NCBI GenBank assembly: GCA_021029095.1
Contig: JAJOHG010000175.1
Location: forward strand, 1 to 52,259
DNA length: 52,259 bases
Source: Phellopilus nigrolimitatus
Lineage: Eukaryota > Basidiomycota > Agaricomycetes > Hymenochaetales > Hymenochaetaceae
Direction: 5' to 3'
A program made the position numbers and the translations under genes. Of the stretch, positions 1-10,207 are shown in pieces. The notes beneath the pieces were generated by a model. The model searched no databases, was not told the DNA's origin, and was given only the letters and a program-made list of their open reading frames with translations. Position 1 is the stretch's first letter, and every line of letters starts with the position of its first letter.

Positions 1-817
1 TTACGAGTGCAGACGGAGTACGAAATGAGGAATGCAAGATCACATTCCCAAATAACGCAGTTATAAACATGCCGTTTTCAGATTCAGATTCAGCTGAGAA
101 TCTCGAACCAGAACCGACTCCCCCAAAAGAACGAATCCAGTTTTGTTCCCCCGATATCCGGAGTGGAGTGGCGACAGCCGGTGGTGAGTGAATCACGAGT
201 CAGAAACATAGACGTGCGATGTCAGAGACAAACAGACGTACAAAGTTAAAATTGGAATTGAAAGTTGGTGAGAACATGATACAGGATAGTCGGAAGATGT
301 CCAACCCGTTTGTGGAGTGTTTCAGAGTGAAAATGACGAAGCACGGTTTACGAGTGCAGACGGAGTACGAAATGAGGAATGCAAGATCACATTCCCAAAT
401 AACGCAGTTATAAACATGCCGTTTTCAGATTCAGATTCAGCTGAGAATCTCGAACCAGAACCGACTCCCCCAAAAGAAACGAATCCAGTTTTGTTCCCCC
501 GATATCCGGAGTGGAGTGGCGACAGCCGGTGGTGAGTGAATCACGAGTCAGAAACATAGACGTGCGATGTCAGAGACAAACAGACGTACAAAGTTAAAAT
601 TGGAATTGAAAGTTGGTGAGAACATGATACAGGATAGTCGGAAGATGTCCAACCCGTTTGTGGAGTGTTTCAGAGTGAAAATGACGAAGCACGGTTTACG
701 AGTGCAGACGGAGTACGAAATGAGGAATGCAAGATCACATTCCCAAATAACGCAGTTATAAACATGCCGTTTTCAGATTCAGATTCAGCTGAGAATCTCG
801 AACCAGAACCGACTCCC
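1..817. repeat. 348-bp satellite, about 2.35 tandem copies
   Basis: Three successive copies in head-to-tail orientation, with the same sequence reappearing at 1, 348 and 696. The second and third copies look identical. The first copy lacks one A near position 131, which suggests a sequencing error at the contig end. Short open frames inside (for example 219-413 and 567-761) repeat with the array and are not genes. The unit shares blocks such as CCGTTTTCAGATT, CCCCCGATATCCG and GGTGAGTGAATCA, in the same order, with the 803-bp satellite at the other end of the window. Confidence 0.95.
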
Positions 818-839
818 CCTAGGTATATTGTTGATTCGG
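818..839. repeat. 22-bp sequence abutting the satellite, repeated at 6485-6506
   Basis: The 348-bp satellite stops exactly where a sequence beginning CCTAGGTATATTGTTGATTC begins. The same 22 bases occur once more at 6485-6506, 3' of the first large gene, in the same orientation. It starts with the palindrome CCTAGG. It could be the edge of an old element or a recombination junction. No larger homology between the two sites is visible. Confidence 0.6.
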
Positions 840-929
840 ATACAGTACCTATCTGATCGGTCGCAGTCGCAGGTAAATTATAAAGCAAGCTCTTATCTGG
901 GATGTAGAGATAGCAAAAATGGCAATTAC

Positions 930-1905
930 GGCTGCAGTGCGACTGGTGCGACTGGTGAGCGACCAGTGTTTTTTCTGGGGTAAGTAGACTGCGACTGGTG
1001 CGCGACCGGTGCGACCGGTGCAACCAATGTGTTTTCAGGGTAAGTAGACTGCGACCGGAGTGCGACCGGTGCGACCGGTGTGCGACCGGTGCAACCGGTG
1101 TGTTTTCAGGGTAAGTAGACTGCGACCGGAGTGCGACCGGTGCGACCGGTGTGCGACCGGTGCAACCGGTGTGTTTTCAGGGTAAGTAGACTGCGACCGG
1201 TGTGCGACCGGTGCCACCGGTGTGTTTTCAGGGTAAGTAGACTGCGACCGGTGTGCGACCGGTGCAACCGGTGTGTTTTCAGGGTAAGTAGACTGCGACC
1301 GGAGTGCGACCGGTGCGACCGATGTGTTTTCAGGGTAAGTAGACTGCGACCGGAGTGCGACCGGTGCAACCGGTGTGTTTTCAGGGTAAGTAGACTGCGA
1401 CCGGTGTGCGACCGGTGCCACCGGTGTGTTTTCAGGGTAAGTAGACTGCGACCGGTGTGCGACCGGTGCAACCGGTGTGTTTTCAGGGTAAGTAGACTGC
1501 GACCGGAGTGCGACCGGTGCGACCGGTGTGCGACCGGTGCAACCGGTGTGTTTTCAGGGTAAGTAGACTGCGACCGGTGTGCGACCGGTGCAACCGGTGT
1601 GTTTTCAGGGTAAGTAGACTGCGACCGGAGTGCGACCGGTGCGACCGATGTGTTTTCAGGGTAAGTAGACTGCGACCGGAGTGCGACCGGTGCAACCGGT
1701 GTGTTTTCAGGGTAAGTAGACTGCGACCGGAGTGCGACCGGTGCGACCGATGTGTTTTCAGGGTAAGTAGACTGCGACCGGAGTGCGACCGGTGCAACCG
1801 GTGTGTTTTCAGGGTAAGTAGACTGCGACTGGTGCGCGACCGGTGCGACTGGTGTCTTTTCGGGGTAAGTGGACTGCGACTGGTGTGTGACTGGTGCACG
1901 ACTGT
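930..1905. repeat. 51/71-bp minisatellite with embedded splice-site motifs
   Basis: Seventeen units are marked by GTAAGTAGACT (the last is GTAAGTGGACT) at about 980, 1040, 1111, 1182, 1233, 1284, 1335, 1386, 1437, 1488, 1559, 1610, 1661, 1712, 1763, 1814 and 1865. Most spacings are 51 bp. Some are 71 bp because of an extra 20-bp GCGACCGGT-type block, and the first is 60 bp. Each unit reads TTTTCAG-G-GTAAGT, an acceptor-like sequence followed one base later by a consensus donor. Because 51 is a multiple of 3, long frames stay open on both strands (for example 1131-1562 plus and 1106-1912 minus). I do not regard these as genes. Confidence 0.93.
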
Positions 1906-2110
1906 GGTGCATCCTGGCGTCTCTACAATACTTTATCTGCCATTATTCTTTCTGTGTGTAAGTTAGTTGGTTGTATTATGAAAGTGGGTTTCTAAATGAG
2001 GGTGTCTTTTACCTTTTCATGGTATCAATAATTGATGCTTGCTTTCTGGATGTGTTGAGTTTTTTAGGTGTATTCCTATAAATGGCTCAATAGAAATCGT
2101 AATATTGATG

Positions 2111-2371
2111 CTAGAAAAGAATGAAGGTCATATTTGTGTTCAGCGTGAAATTCCGGTTCTGGAGGTTATTTGTTCGTATTTTTTGGCCAACATTTAGTTT
2201 TCGTATCGCCGGCTCTGGACGAGAAAAACCTAAATATCTCTTTAAGGAAGGAAGTTCATGCAAATCCGAAAGCAGATCCGTGATCGTCACATGATTTCGC
2301 TCCAGAAAGGTTTTTACCCGATTTGGAACCCGTGGGACTGTGCTTCCTTTCACAGTGTCAGGGTCCATCAA
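2111..2371 (-). CDS. Possible short ORF or 5' exon, unrecognised
   Basis: An open frame runs leftwards from an ATG at about 2368, beginning MDPDTVKGSTVPRVPNR, for roughly 85 codons. The first 60 residues have a protein-like composition (RNHVTITDLLSDLHEL, then SLKRYLGFSRPEPA). The tail from about 2190 is AT-rich and less convincing, so the frame may be a 5' exon ending near there or a relic. It lies divergently upstream of the gene starting at 2865. I do not recognise a family. It could be chance. Confidence 0.25.
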   Translation of the reverse strand: MMDPDTVKGSTVPRVPNRVKTFLERNHVTITDLLSDLHELPSLKRYLGFSRPEPAIRKLNVGQKIRTNNLQNRNFTLNTNMTFILF

Positions 2372-2450
2372 TGATTTTCAGTTCCGATCAATTTGTCATG
2401 ATGTGGCTGTGCTGATCCATACAGCTGGCCTCCGTGCCGGACCTCTCTTG

Positions 2451-2470
2451 ATCTTGAACCACCACCATCA
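2451..2470 (+). promoter_or_regulatory. Shared 5' motif (CTTGAACCACCACCATC) upstream of the first large gene
   Basis: This motif is the local version of one found upstream of every multi-exon gene in the window. No good TATA box precedes it here. A GTAAAT donor follows at about 2482, and acceptors lie at about 2841 or 2851 just before the ATG, so a 5'-UTR intron containing the 72-bp repeats is plausible. Inferred from positional conservation only. Confidence 0.45.
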
Positions 2471-2494
2471 CCCATCACGAGGTAAATAAAAAAT

Positions 2495-2725
2495 AGCCTA
2501 TTTTTTCGATTTTTTGGCCCAAAAGGCCCAAAATTCAAAGAAAATCGAATATTTTATTATAATTTCCTCCTATTTTTTCGATTTTTTGGCCCAAAGGGCC
2601 CAAAATTCAAAGAAAATCGAATATTTTATTATAATTTCCTCCTATTTTTTCGATTTTTTGGCCCAAAGGGCCCAAAATTCAAAGAAAATCGAATATTTTA
2701 TTATAATTTCCACCTATTTTTTCGA
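2495..2725. repeat. 72-bp AT-rich tandem repeat, about 3 copies
   Basis: Three near-identical 72-bp units contain the inverted motif TTTTGGCCC-AAA-GGGCCCAAAA and the complementary pair AAAATCGA / TCGATTTT, so each unit could fold. The period is a multiple of three, giving an open frame at 2514-2807 that is not credible as protein. The array lies between the shared 5' motif and the ATG at 2865, possibly inside a 5'-UTR intron. Confidence 0.85.
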
Positions 2726-2864
2726 ATTTTGCATGCTGTGGGCTGAAAAATTCATGGATTTTCGATTTTTTTTTTGTTTTGCGTCTCTTAAATTGCTGCC
2801 TTTTTGATCTTACATATGGCTGACTATTTCCTTTGTTACAGATATTTACAGAAGATTTATTTCA

Positions 2865-5800
2865 ATGGCGTCTGCAGAATCAAGTTCATTGGACCATGTA
2901 CGTCTCTATTTTTTTCAGCATAAATCAATGTAATTGAATTCTTTACAGACGGTTGTGCCTCCAGTAACCACTGAGCACTCGGAGCATCAAGAAACTGAGA
3001 CTGGTGCCATTGCTGGCCAGGTGAGCTAGTTCAATTTAAAAATACACAAATGTAGGTCTAAACTAGACAGTTGCAGGAAAAGGAAATATCAAATTTCGTC
3101 AAGATATCTGAAGATGTTGTCTCCAGCCTTAGCACAGTCACTGTAGCATTCAGCGCTGGAGTGGCCTTGGTTGCCAATGTTGAGATGGAGGACTTCATGA
3201 ATCGATCTTACACTGAGTCGGGAGGATCAAACCTGGAGCAAAAAATCAGGGAGGAGGGGGACCATAGATTTGACCCCATAAATGCCATGCATGGTGTCAT
3301 CTTGGACCCAGGGCTTAGAAAGTCCACAGATGGGACTTTCCCTCCACTGCCTCTTGAGCCATCTGGCATTTTTGTCCAGAAAGGCACAATCCGCGAAGAG
3401 TTGAGGAAGCTGAAGTCTGGCATTAAAGTTGGAATTAATGCAGGTTGCCATCGGAAGCATTATTCACTAGAACATGCTGATGAGGCAAACCCTCAGACGC
3501 TCTACTGGCAATGTCATTTGTTCTACAATGGTAAACTTATATTTTCACTCATCATTAATTGCTCTAATTCAACTTTGCATTATAGATCTTGTTGATCACC
3601 CTGACATTGTTTACTATGATGGGATGAACGACAATGTTCCACGTGGCGAAACTGCCAACCAGGCAGGGTACCAATTCCATGCGGTGGAGCCTACAATCTC
3701 CTTGCTTTTTGAGTCTGTGAAAGATGCGCCAGTCACACACCAGTGGTCTCTTGTTGCCAGGGGCCTCCAACGTTTGCAAAGATCGGTTCCACTTACCCGG
3801 CAGCTTTTGAATGTCTTCATGTTCCCTGATCTAAAGGCAATCCTCAAGGAACTGGTGAAGTTCCCTGTATTTGGGGAATTGCTGTTGAGGACACACCTTG
3901 ATGTCATGTTGAGCAAGGGACACCCATTTGTGAGCTTTCCAGTCATGATTAGGTCAGTCAGTTGGCTAACAGAACTGTTTAGTTTTATCGACTCCTACTT
4001 CAGGATGTTTTAAAATTCTACGAGTCTTTGCAGGCCTTGCAGCCTCAGATTTCCTTAACACCAGAATTCTTTGCTTTGAATCCAAAGGCCCGTTCTCATA
4101 AATCCATATGTCTCAGTTCATATGAGAAAAAAGAACCTGGGGATGCTAGGGCGCATTTCTACCAAGGTGTTAAGCCTAGTTTTGTAGAGTATGAAACTAG
4201 GAGAGCCCACCAGCAATCCCTTGTTACTTATGGCCATCGAAATGTCTTTCGCTTGATGAATGACAATAGTCAGTATCTCTTTGGGATTGGGTCTGGAAAG
4301 GACCAACATCGTCTGTGGTCAAAAGATGTAAGTTCTTATTCATCTAGTCATTATATTTGGTATATATGATTTTATTTTTTCTAGGCACTCCCATTTGTGA
4401 CGCAGATCTTCAGTGAGAAAAATGGTGGTTTAGAGTTTTGTGTAATATTCACTAAGATCATGTCGATGGTAGGCAACTGCTCTCTTACTAATTTTTTATG
4501 GCTGCAAGCTTATATTATATTGAAATTAGATCCCATCTCTGTATTTGACCCAGGCAGGGTTGAATCGTCTTTTGAGGATGCCAACTGCAGACGAGTTGCA
4601 TACAGAAAGGGTCCCAGCATATCGAGACTTGGAAGGATTTGTGCGGTATACTTTGGCCTTCCTATATGCACGTCATTCTGGACAAGATCTTTCTGTTGGT
4701 CATATCGACTCCATTTACACCAATGAGACATACCTTGTCCTCAAGGAAAAGACAGACGAGAAGTTGACAGAGGCAAGTATTTATTTTTACTACTATTTGT
4801 ATTTTAATTGTCTTACATGATTTTATTTTGTTGCTTTGACAGCTATTGAAGTTTGTCTTTGAGAACTTGCATGATCTTTGCAAGGAGTACGAGTCGGCCA
4901 TAAAGAAAGAGCATGATGGTCAAACAAGGCCTCAGAAGCTGGCGATGCGTCTTCTGAAAAGCTCAGATCTGTATTATTCCCTCTTTCTCATTGTTGGTGG
5001 CCGCGCGGAGAAGGACTTTGGCTGTCTGTCTGACATGATTTCCCATGGCTCCAAAGCTATCAGCCATACTCACTGCATGGAAACCACCCTGCATATGCCC
5101 TTGCTTCCCTTTTCTGAACAAGAGAAGGTTGACCAAGCTGGCAAAGCTGCGCGCGATGAAGAAAGGAAGCAGGAGGAGTTGCGTGTGGAAAAGCAGAAGA
5201 AGTTGGACAAGAGAAAGAGGACTATCGAGGCGCAGAAGGAGAGCTATGCAGAGGAGCACAGGAGGGAGACAGAAAGGATGAAGGCAGTGCAGGTCTCAAT
5301 TGCTGCAAAAAAACACCAGATGCAGCAGGTTCAGGTTTCTGCAGAGAAAGAGGCACAGGAGCAAGTATCTGATCATGCAAAAAAGCTGGCTGATCAAAAC
5401 ATGAAAAAGCTTAGTGCAGATTTGCAAGCCGAGGAATCAACATTGGTCAAGCTAGGTGTGTTGATTGCAAATGTTGCATCAAAGCAGGAGCAAGTGATTC
5501 GCGAGGAGGATGGATTGGATGACACTACAGTTGACTCAGACATGCCATCTGCCCCTGCCTCTCCACCCACTACTCCCAGAGAAGAAGATGTCTGTGAAGC
5601 CCCTATGGAATGGGAATTGACTCATATCCCTCAGGAGCGATTCTGTGTGGAGGATACAGCAGAGATTGTGGCTGCTCATGCAGTAAAGACAGGTTACTGC
5701 AACAATGATGCAGAGAAACTCATCCTGCAGTCAACCATGGCGTGTCTCTTTAGCGATGATATGCGCTCAATGGTTTTGAGTGGGGGCCTGCTCTCCCACT

Positions 5801-6249
5801 TGAAATCACTCAGTGACTCAGCTGGACAGCAAAGGTGAGTGTATTGTTTTTTAAATTCTGTTTAGCCAAACTAACTGACTTGTAGTTCTTCCAGTGCAGG
5901 AATGGTAGGGCCTTCTAGTGGCTCAGCACCAGCACGCTCGCGTAGCTCCCCAGACTCCCCAGACCCTGAGGTGCCCAACAAGAGGCGCAAGGTGAACCCA
6001 AGTGGAGAAGAGGAGGAGGAGGAAGAAGAAGAAGAAGAAGAAGAAGAAGAAGAAGAAGAAGAAAATCAGAATGAAGATGATCAGAATGAAAATGATAGGG
6101 ACTATGAAGATGATGGGAACCAGGAACCTGGGGAAGGTACGACTCAGACTGTTATTCACAAAGAACATGGGCAGATGATGCATATTTATAAGAGTAAGGG
6201 GTTTTTTGAGCCTCAGCGTAGCCCATCAACAGGATCAGAAACAGAGTAG
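2865..6249 (+). CDS. Coiled-coil, acidic, probably nuclear protein of unknown function (~970 aa)
   Basis: I do not recognise the family. A nine-exon model keeps one frame throughout: 2865-2897, 2949-3020, 3077-3530, 3586-3956, 4004-4327, 4385-4468, 4554-4772, 4843-5834, 5886-6249, giving 2913 nt including the stop. The end of exon 4 is uncertain, since donors at 3930 (GTGAGC) and 3957 (GTCAGT) both preserve the frame. The intron after 4772 is GC-AG (GCAAGT...ACAG). Residues ~36-600 form a globular-looking region with no motif I can name. Residues ~611-723 are a charged coiled coil rich in E, K, R and Q. Near 880 is a basic NKRRKV cluster resembling a nuclear localisation signal, followed at ~891 by a long glutamate run and an Asp/Asn/Glu-rich tail. 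The start ATG follows possible acceptors at 2841/2851. The shared 5' motif links it to the helicase and F-box genes, so co-expression is possible. Function is open; a chromatin or nucleic-acid-associated role is only a guess. Confidence 0.75.
6008..6062 (+). repeat. GAA/GAG microsatellite encoding a polyglutamate run
   Basis: An uninterrupted purine tract of GAA and GAG codons lies inside the last exon of the preceding gene and encodes about 19 consecutive glutamates. The 5' part is mostly GAG and the 3' part pure GAA, consistent with slippage expansion of the GAA end. Length polymorphism is likely. Confidence 0.9.
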
Positions 6250-7007
6250 GGATGGGAAACATAACTGGGACATGTAGTTGGAATTATGATGTGTGTAGGG
6301 TGTAGGCGGATAAAGTATAACAATGAAAAGTGGATGGAAAATTTCAATCATTGTGTGCAGATATGCTTGTACCTAAAATAATGGCTGAATTGAAGAATGA
6401 CAACTCTTTTTAGTTTGCTAAACAACACAGTGATGCCAGGTTGAAACCATGCTTGAGCCAAAGTCTTTAGAGCTCACCACGAGTCCTAGGTATATTGTTG
6501 ATTCGGGCATGGGTTGAGGATTTGTGATTTTCCAATACTCACAAGTAGTTTACGGGTTTAGAAGGACAGTAGCAAAGATACATTTATTTGTATATTGTAT
6601 GTATCTAGTATGTATATAGCATTGTCATTGGTTGCTGTTGTTGCTGAACTGCATGAAGGGGCGTCAGCCTATGACCCCTCATTAATATAAACAAACCTCG
6701 AAGTCGTTGAACAACTCAGTTTAGTTCTGAACCTTCAGACTGACTAGCTTTCAGCTCGCTATGCCTTCATCATGCTCTGTCTCCCGTTCACCAGAGAAAC
6801 TTCCTCGAGAATGCATTACGACAATTTTGTGTCCTCTGGACACAAAATTGACATTCCTTTCATGATGGAGCCTGCAATATTCATTATGCAGGCAGGGCAA
6901 TTTCTGCACTTGATATTCAAATATGTTTGCCCATCTATGTTCATGTGCTATTCATTTACGAGACAGCTCTTCAATAAGTCCGTTATGCTGCTCCTATGCT
7001 AGGTAGT
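6250..7007. other. Intergenic, no supported gene
   Basis: AT-rich sequence with no convincing exon. It holds the second copy of the 22-bp sequence at 6485-6506. The open frame 6772-7002 lacks protein-like composition and has no splice-linked partner. Confidence 0.6.
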
Positions 7008-7250
7008 GTTCGAGCTGCTGTAGAAGTCTTGCACGTCCCTAGTGCTCGACCCCAGTGTTCGAGCTGCTGTAGAAGTCTTGTATGTCCCTAGTGTTTGACC
7101 TTGTTTGAGCCGCTATAGAAGTCTTGCACGTCCCTAGTGTTTGACGCCAGTGTTCGAGCTGCTGTAGAAGTCTTGCACGACCCTAGTGTTCTTGCATGAC
7201 CCTAGTGTTCGACCCTAGTGTTCGAGCTGCTGTAGAAGTCTTGCACGATT
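7008..7250. repeat. 49-bp degenerate tandem repeat, about 5 copies
   Basis: Units begin GTTCGAGCTGCTGTAGAAGT and continue through CTTGCACGTCCCTAGTG. The first two copies start at 7008 and 7057; later copies vary in length, with one short partial unit near 7190. No coding frame is maintained. Confidence 0.88.
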
Positions 7251-7529
7251 CAACCCGCGATCAGACAAGGATCTGAGCATCCCCGAAGGTTTACGTCACT
7301 TTTTTTTCTACAAGTCCCTACATGTACTGCGAGATTGTATAAATGCATTCTTTAATTCATTGAAAAATGCTCCTGGTGTCATTTTTTTTCCAGTGTGACA
7401 AATGCATATGAAAGCTCATGAATCACAATTTAAAAGGGAAGGATCCAGCGTAGACAAGCGGAGGGAAGGGATCAACTAAACTACTTCATAAGAAAGTAAC
7501 AAAAAGTGTACAAAATTGTGAGTAAGAGT

Positions 7530-7730
7530 CAACAAATAGAGTGGATCGCGACGCGATCCAGACAAGTGAAGCACGACGTGATCCAGACAAGTGAATCGAC
7601 TCCAGAGTCAATTCACTTTTCTGGATCGATCCAAGCTTGATTGCATGGATCGTGCGGTTTTCGGGGTCCACAATCCATCAGAACTTCCGTTGGATCGCAT
7701 TTTGGATCGCACATTGGATCGCCATATCTG
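7530..7730. repeat. GGATCG-rich repeat with a 14-bp hairpin
   Basis: GATCCAGACAAGTGAA occurs twice 26 bp apart (about 7555 and 7581). An inverted pair, 7589-7602 against 7605-7618, has one mismatch and a 2-base spacer. GGATCG then recurs several times to 7730. It may be a decayed miniature element. No target duplication could be assigned. Confidence 0.6.
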
Positions 7731-7967
7731 ACCACGCCTATTGTCTCCTTGCCTCGCATTGAGCACCTGCATGTCCAATGTTACAAATAGGACAGCAGTT
7801 TTGATAACTATAAGGCTATTGATCTCTTTGTGTGTCTCAGCAGCTTGTATATAGGATCAAGTAGGTCAAATTCAGTGCAACCACATGTGCCAGGTCAAAA
7901 TCCTGGTCAGAATGCTTGCGTGAATGTATTATTTATTTGTTTACTTTGTGGGAAAAAAAGTTTAGTA

Positions 7968-8025
7968 CATAAAGTAAACAACCTGCATCAGACCGGCTTG
8001 ACACTTTCTTAGATTTGAACCGCCA
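7968..8025 (+). promoter_or_regulatory. TATA-like box and shared TTTGAACCGCCATC motif, gene A
   Basis: CATAAAG at about 7968 is followed about 45 bp later by TTTGAACCGCCATC at 8013-8026. The ATG lies at 8092. The spacing matches that upstream of the other F-box-like genes and the helicase gene, so this is probably the core promoter and transcription start region. Confidence 0.55.
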
Positions 8026-8091
8026 TCTCCAATATCTTCATTGTGAAAACCAAAACCTTGTTACTTCTGCTGGTAGTATACTGTACACACC

Positions 8092-9484
8092 ATGGATTTT
8101 TCCTCTGTAAGGGATGATGCCTGCTCTGGGATGGAACAACTGTTAATTTTATATTCTTGAAGGCACAACATCGAGCTCTTCGCTGTGTAGACCTAGTGAA
8201 CCTGATTCTTGAAAGGTTCCAACTCAATGATGCTTATTTTGGGGAAATCAAGTGAGTATATCCCCCTCTTACTGATTAACCTCTTGACAAGTTAAATGCA
8301 GAGATTTACAAATACGTTCTTTGGAACAAAACAAAGCTTTTCGACACACACTTTGTGCCGCGAGTACTGTCAATACCCTTTGGTCACCAATTGCCCTGCG
8401 CACTCTTCACTCCAGAGTCGTCGTAGAGCCCAACCAGTGGACCTGCCAGTACATCACATGTCTCTTAGATGCTCAGTCCCCTGGTGAACATGATGGGAAA
8501 CCAATTCCAGGTCTTGGTCATTGCACACGTTCCCTGACCATTTGCACTCAAAACTCCCTGGGCACAGACGATCTCCCACGCGTCCTCCAACAGATGCCAC
8601 ACTTGAAAAGACTTTTAGTCGGAAAGGCAGAGCCTTGGGGATCTTCTTGTTTAAGCCAACAGATAGCACCCATGCTTTTGGGTCCCACTGCATCATCACT
8701 GAACCATGTCGAGTTCAGAGAGACAGTCCATGATGTGTACGATTTACTTGAGCTGGATAGGCAGATCCATATTTTTGGACCAGAGGTTACAGTTTGTCTG
8801 TGGCTGGTGGTTGGCCACTCCTACACATGTGCTGAAGTCTTCAACAATGTCAACCCCCTCAATTGTGTAACTGTTCTGGAGATTGCACTTGTTGTTGAAT
8901 TTCCTGTAGTGACACAGGATACAGAGGAAAAACGCCTCCAAGACCTTTTGCTTGAAAGTTGGGACATGCCACATTGGACGACTTTTGTAGACAGCAGCGG
9001 TCAGCTAGAGACACGGCCTGACCCCAAGCTCCTTGCTCGTCATTCAACAAAAATCACACATCTCACGGCATTGGTAAAAGGACAATTGTACCCATACCCC
9101 TCTCTCCTAGAACTGCTACCAAACATCTCCACCCTCCATGTTGACCTTTACTGGATAGAGCATCAAGAGATGTTTATGCACAGTGCAGTCAGAAGATTGG
9201 AGATAGAATATGGCTACATTGACTTTGCCTACGACCGTCCTTACCAAGCTACGCAGTTCATCAACCTCCTATATTTTGTGCTTCCCAAGGATGCATTCCC
9301 AAATCTGCAGGATCTTATTGTGTTTTGTTTTGGGTGCAATGGAAAGACTCCCTACAATCCCTTCCTGTACGAACCAGCAAAGGATATAGCAGAAGTAGGC
9401 GATCTAGTTGAAGAGTGGTGGGAGGAATCTGGTGTAACACTCCATTCGGCTTGGAACACATTGGACTGTCGTCGATGTGAATGA
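8092..9484 (+). CDS. F-box-like protein, paralogue A (428 aa)
   Basis: Three exons, 8092-8106, 8163-8251 and 8302-9484, total 1287 nt with conserved GT-AG borders. The first exon encodes only MDFSS, and the same 15-nt first exon is seen in paralogues B, C and D. The last exon is 1183 nt, exactly as in B and C. Residues ~10-60 resemble a divergent F-box, with a Leu-rich helix (LVNLILERFQLND) and an FRHTLCAASTVNTLWSPIA stretch that matches the usual 'L..AC.VSR.W.PVA' pattern. The remaining ~340 residues alternate hydrophobic segments (TRSLTI, VTVLEIA, ISTLHVDL, VRRLEIEYG) like irregular leucine-rich repeats. F-box proteins usually link substrates to SCF ubiquitin ligases through Skp1; that role is inferred from the family. 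The C-terminal SGVTLHS motif recurs in the paralogues. Confidence 0.8.
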
Positions 9485-10072
9485 CTGTGTGTATATGTGT
9501 GTTCATCTTCTGTGATTCATGCTTCAGTTTACCTAGACTCATCTAGAACATTCAACTTCAGGCATCTCCACAAGCATCTAAAACTTTCCCTATGGAAAGG
9601 GTAAGAATGTCCATACTTGGATAAAACATGTCTATAGCATACAAATGAAGCTCCCAATAGCAATGAATTTACATCTTCAGCTCAGAAATGACAGGTTCAA
9701 ACACTTGACTACTCAGCAAAGCGAAGTTTGGACCAACCCAATTTGGGAAGGGGGGTCGCAATCGAGAAGGATTGTTAAGGTACTTGATCATTTAGATGAA
9801 GCGGGGTAGTGGCTAAAGTGGTTGGAGGGCCAGAAGGTTTGAGTAAGTCCATCCAATCAGGTCATGATTGGCTTGCATTGTGACAAAAATGATTAGCATG
9901 CTTTTTGTCCGAATTCTTATGGTGAAAATTATCCTACATGAAGTTTGGAGCCCTCTGTATCTCCATAGCTCACATTGAAGAAGAGCAATTGCCAGGTATT
10001 TTTGACTTCCTGTGACTCATTTTTCATGTTGTCATTTTTCTTTATTTTTATTTATATCTATATTTTTTGAAT
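9485..10072. other. Intergenic, no supported gene
   Basis: Contains the 3' flank of gene A and the upstream region of the helicase gene. Composition becomes AT-rich towards 10080. I see no exon, RNA gene or clear repeat. Confidence 0.6.
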
Positions 10073-10136
10073 ATATAAATGACAGGAAGTCTCATAGAAC
10101 AGCTCACCTCTCTTAACTTCTTACCGTCACCATCAC
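10073..10136 (+). promoter_or_regulatory. TATA box and shared 5' motif, helicase gene
   Basis: TATATAAAT at about 10072-10080 is followed about 44 bp later by CTTCTTACCGTCACCATCAC (10117-10136). The ATG of the helicase-fusion gene is at 10208. This is a looser version of the CTTGAACCACCATC motif seen upstream of the F-box-like genes, at the same spacing. Confidence 0.5.
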
Positions 10137-10207
10137 TTGGTAAACTGAACTTATCTGCACAAAACAAAAAAGGAGACCAACTCTTAACAACCTTCTATTT
10201 TATTACT

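Noticed and set aside
1106..1912. Long frames on both strands of the 51-bp minisatellite, up to 268 codons
   Set aside because: The period is a multiple of three and the unit lacks stops in several frames, so open frames arise automatically. The products are simple repeats.
2514..2807. 97-codon frame in the 72-bp repeat
   Set aside because: The period is divisible by three and the product is a hydrophobic repeat translated from AT-rich DNA, probably in a 5'-UTR intron.
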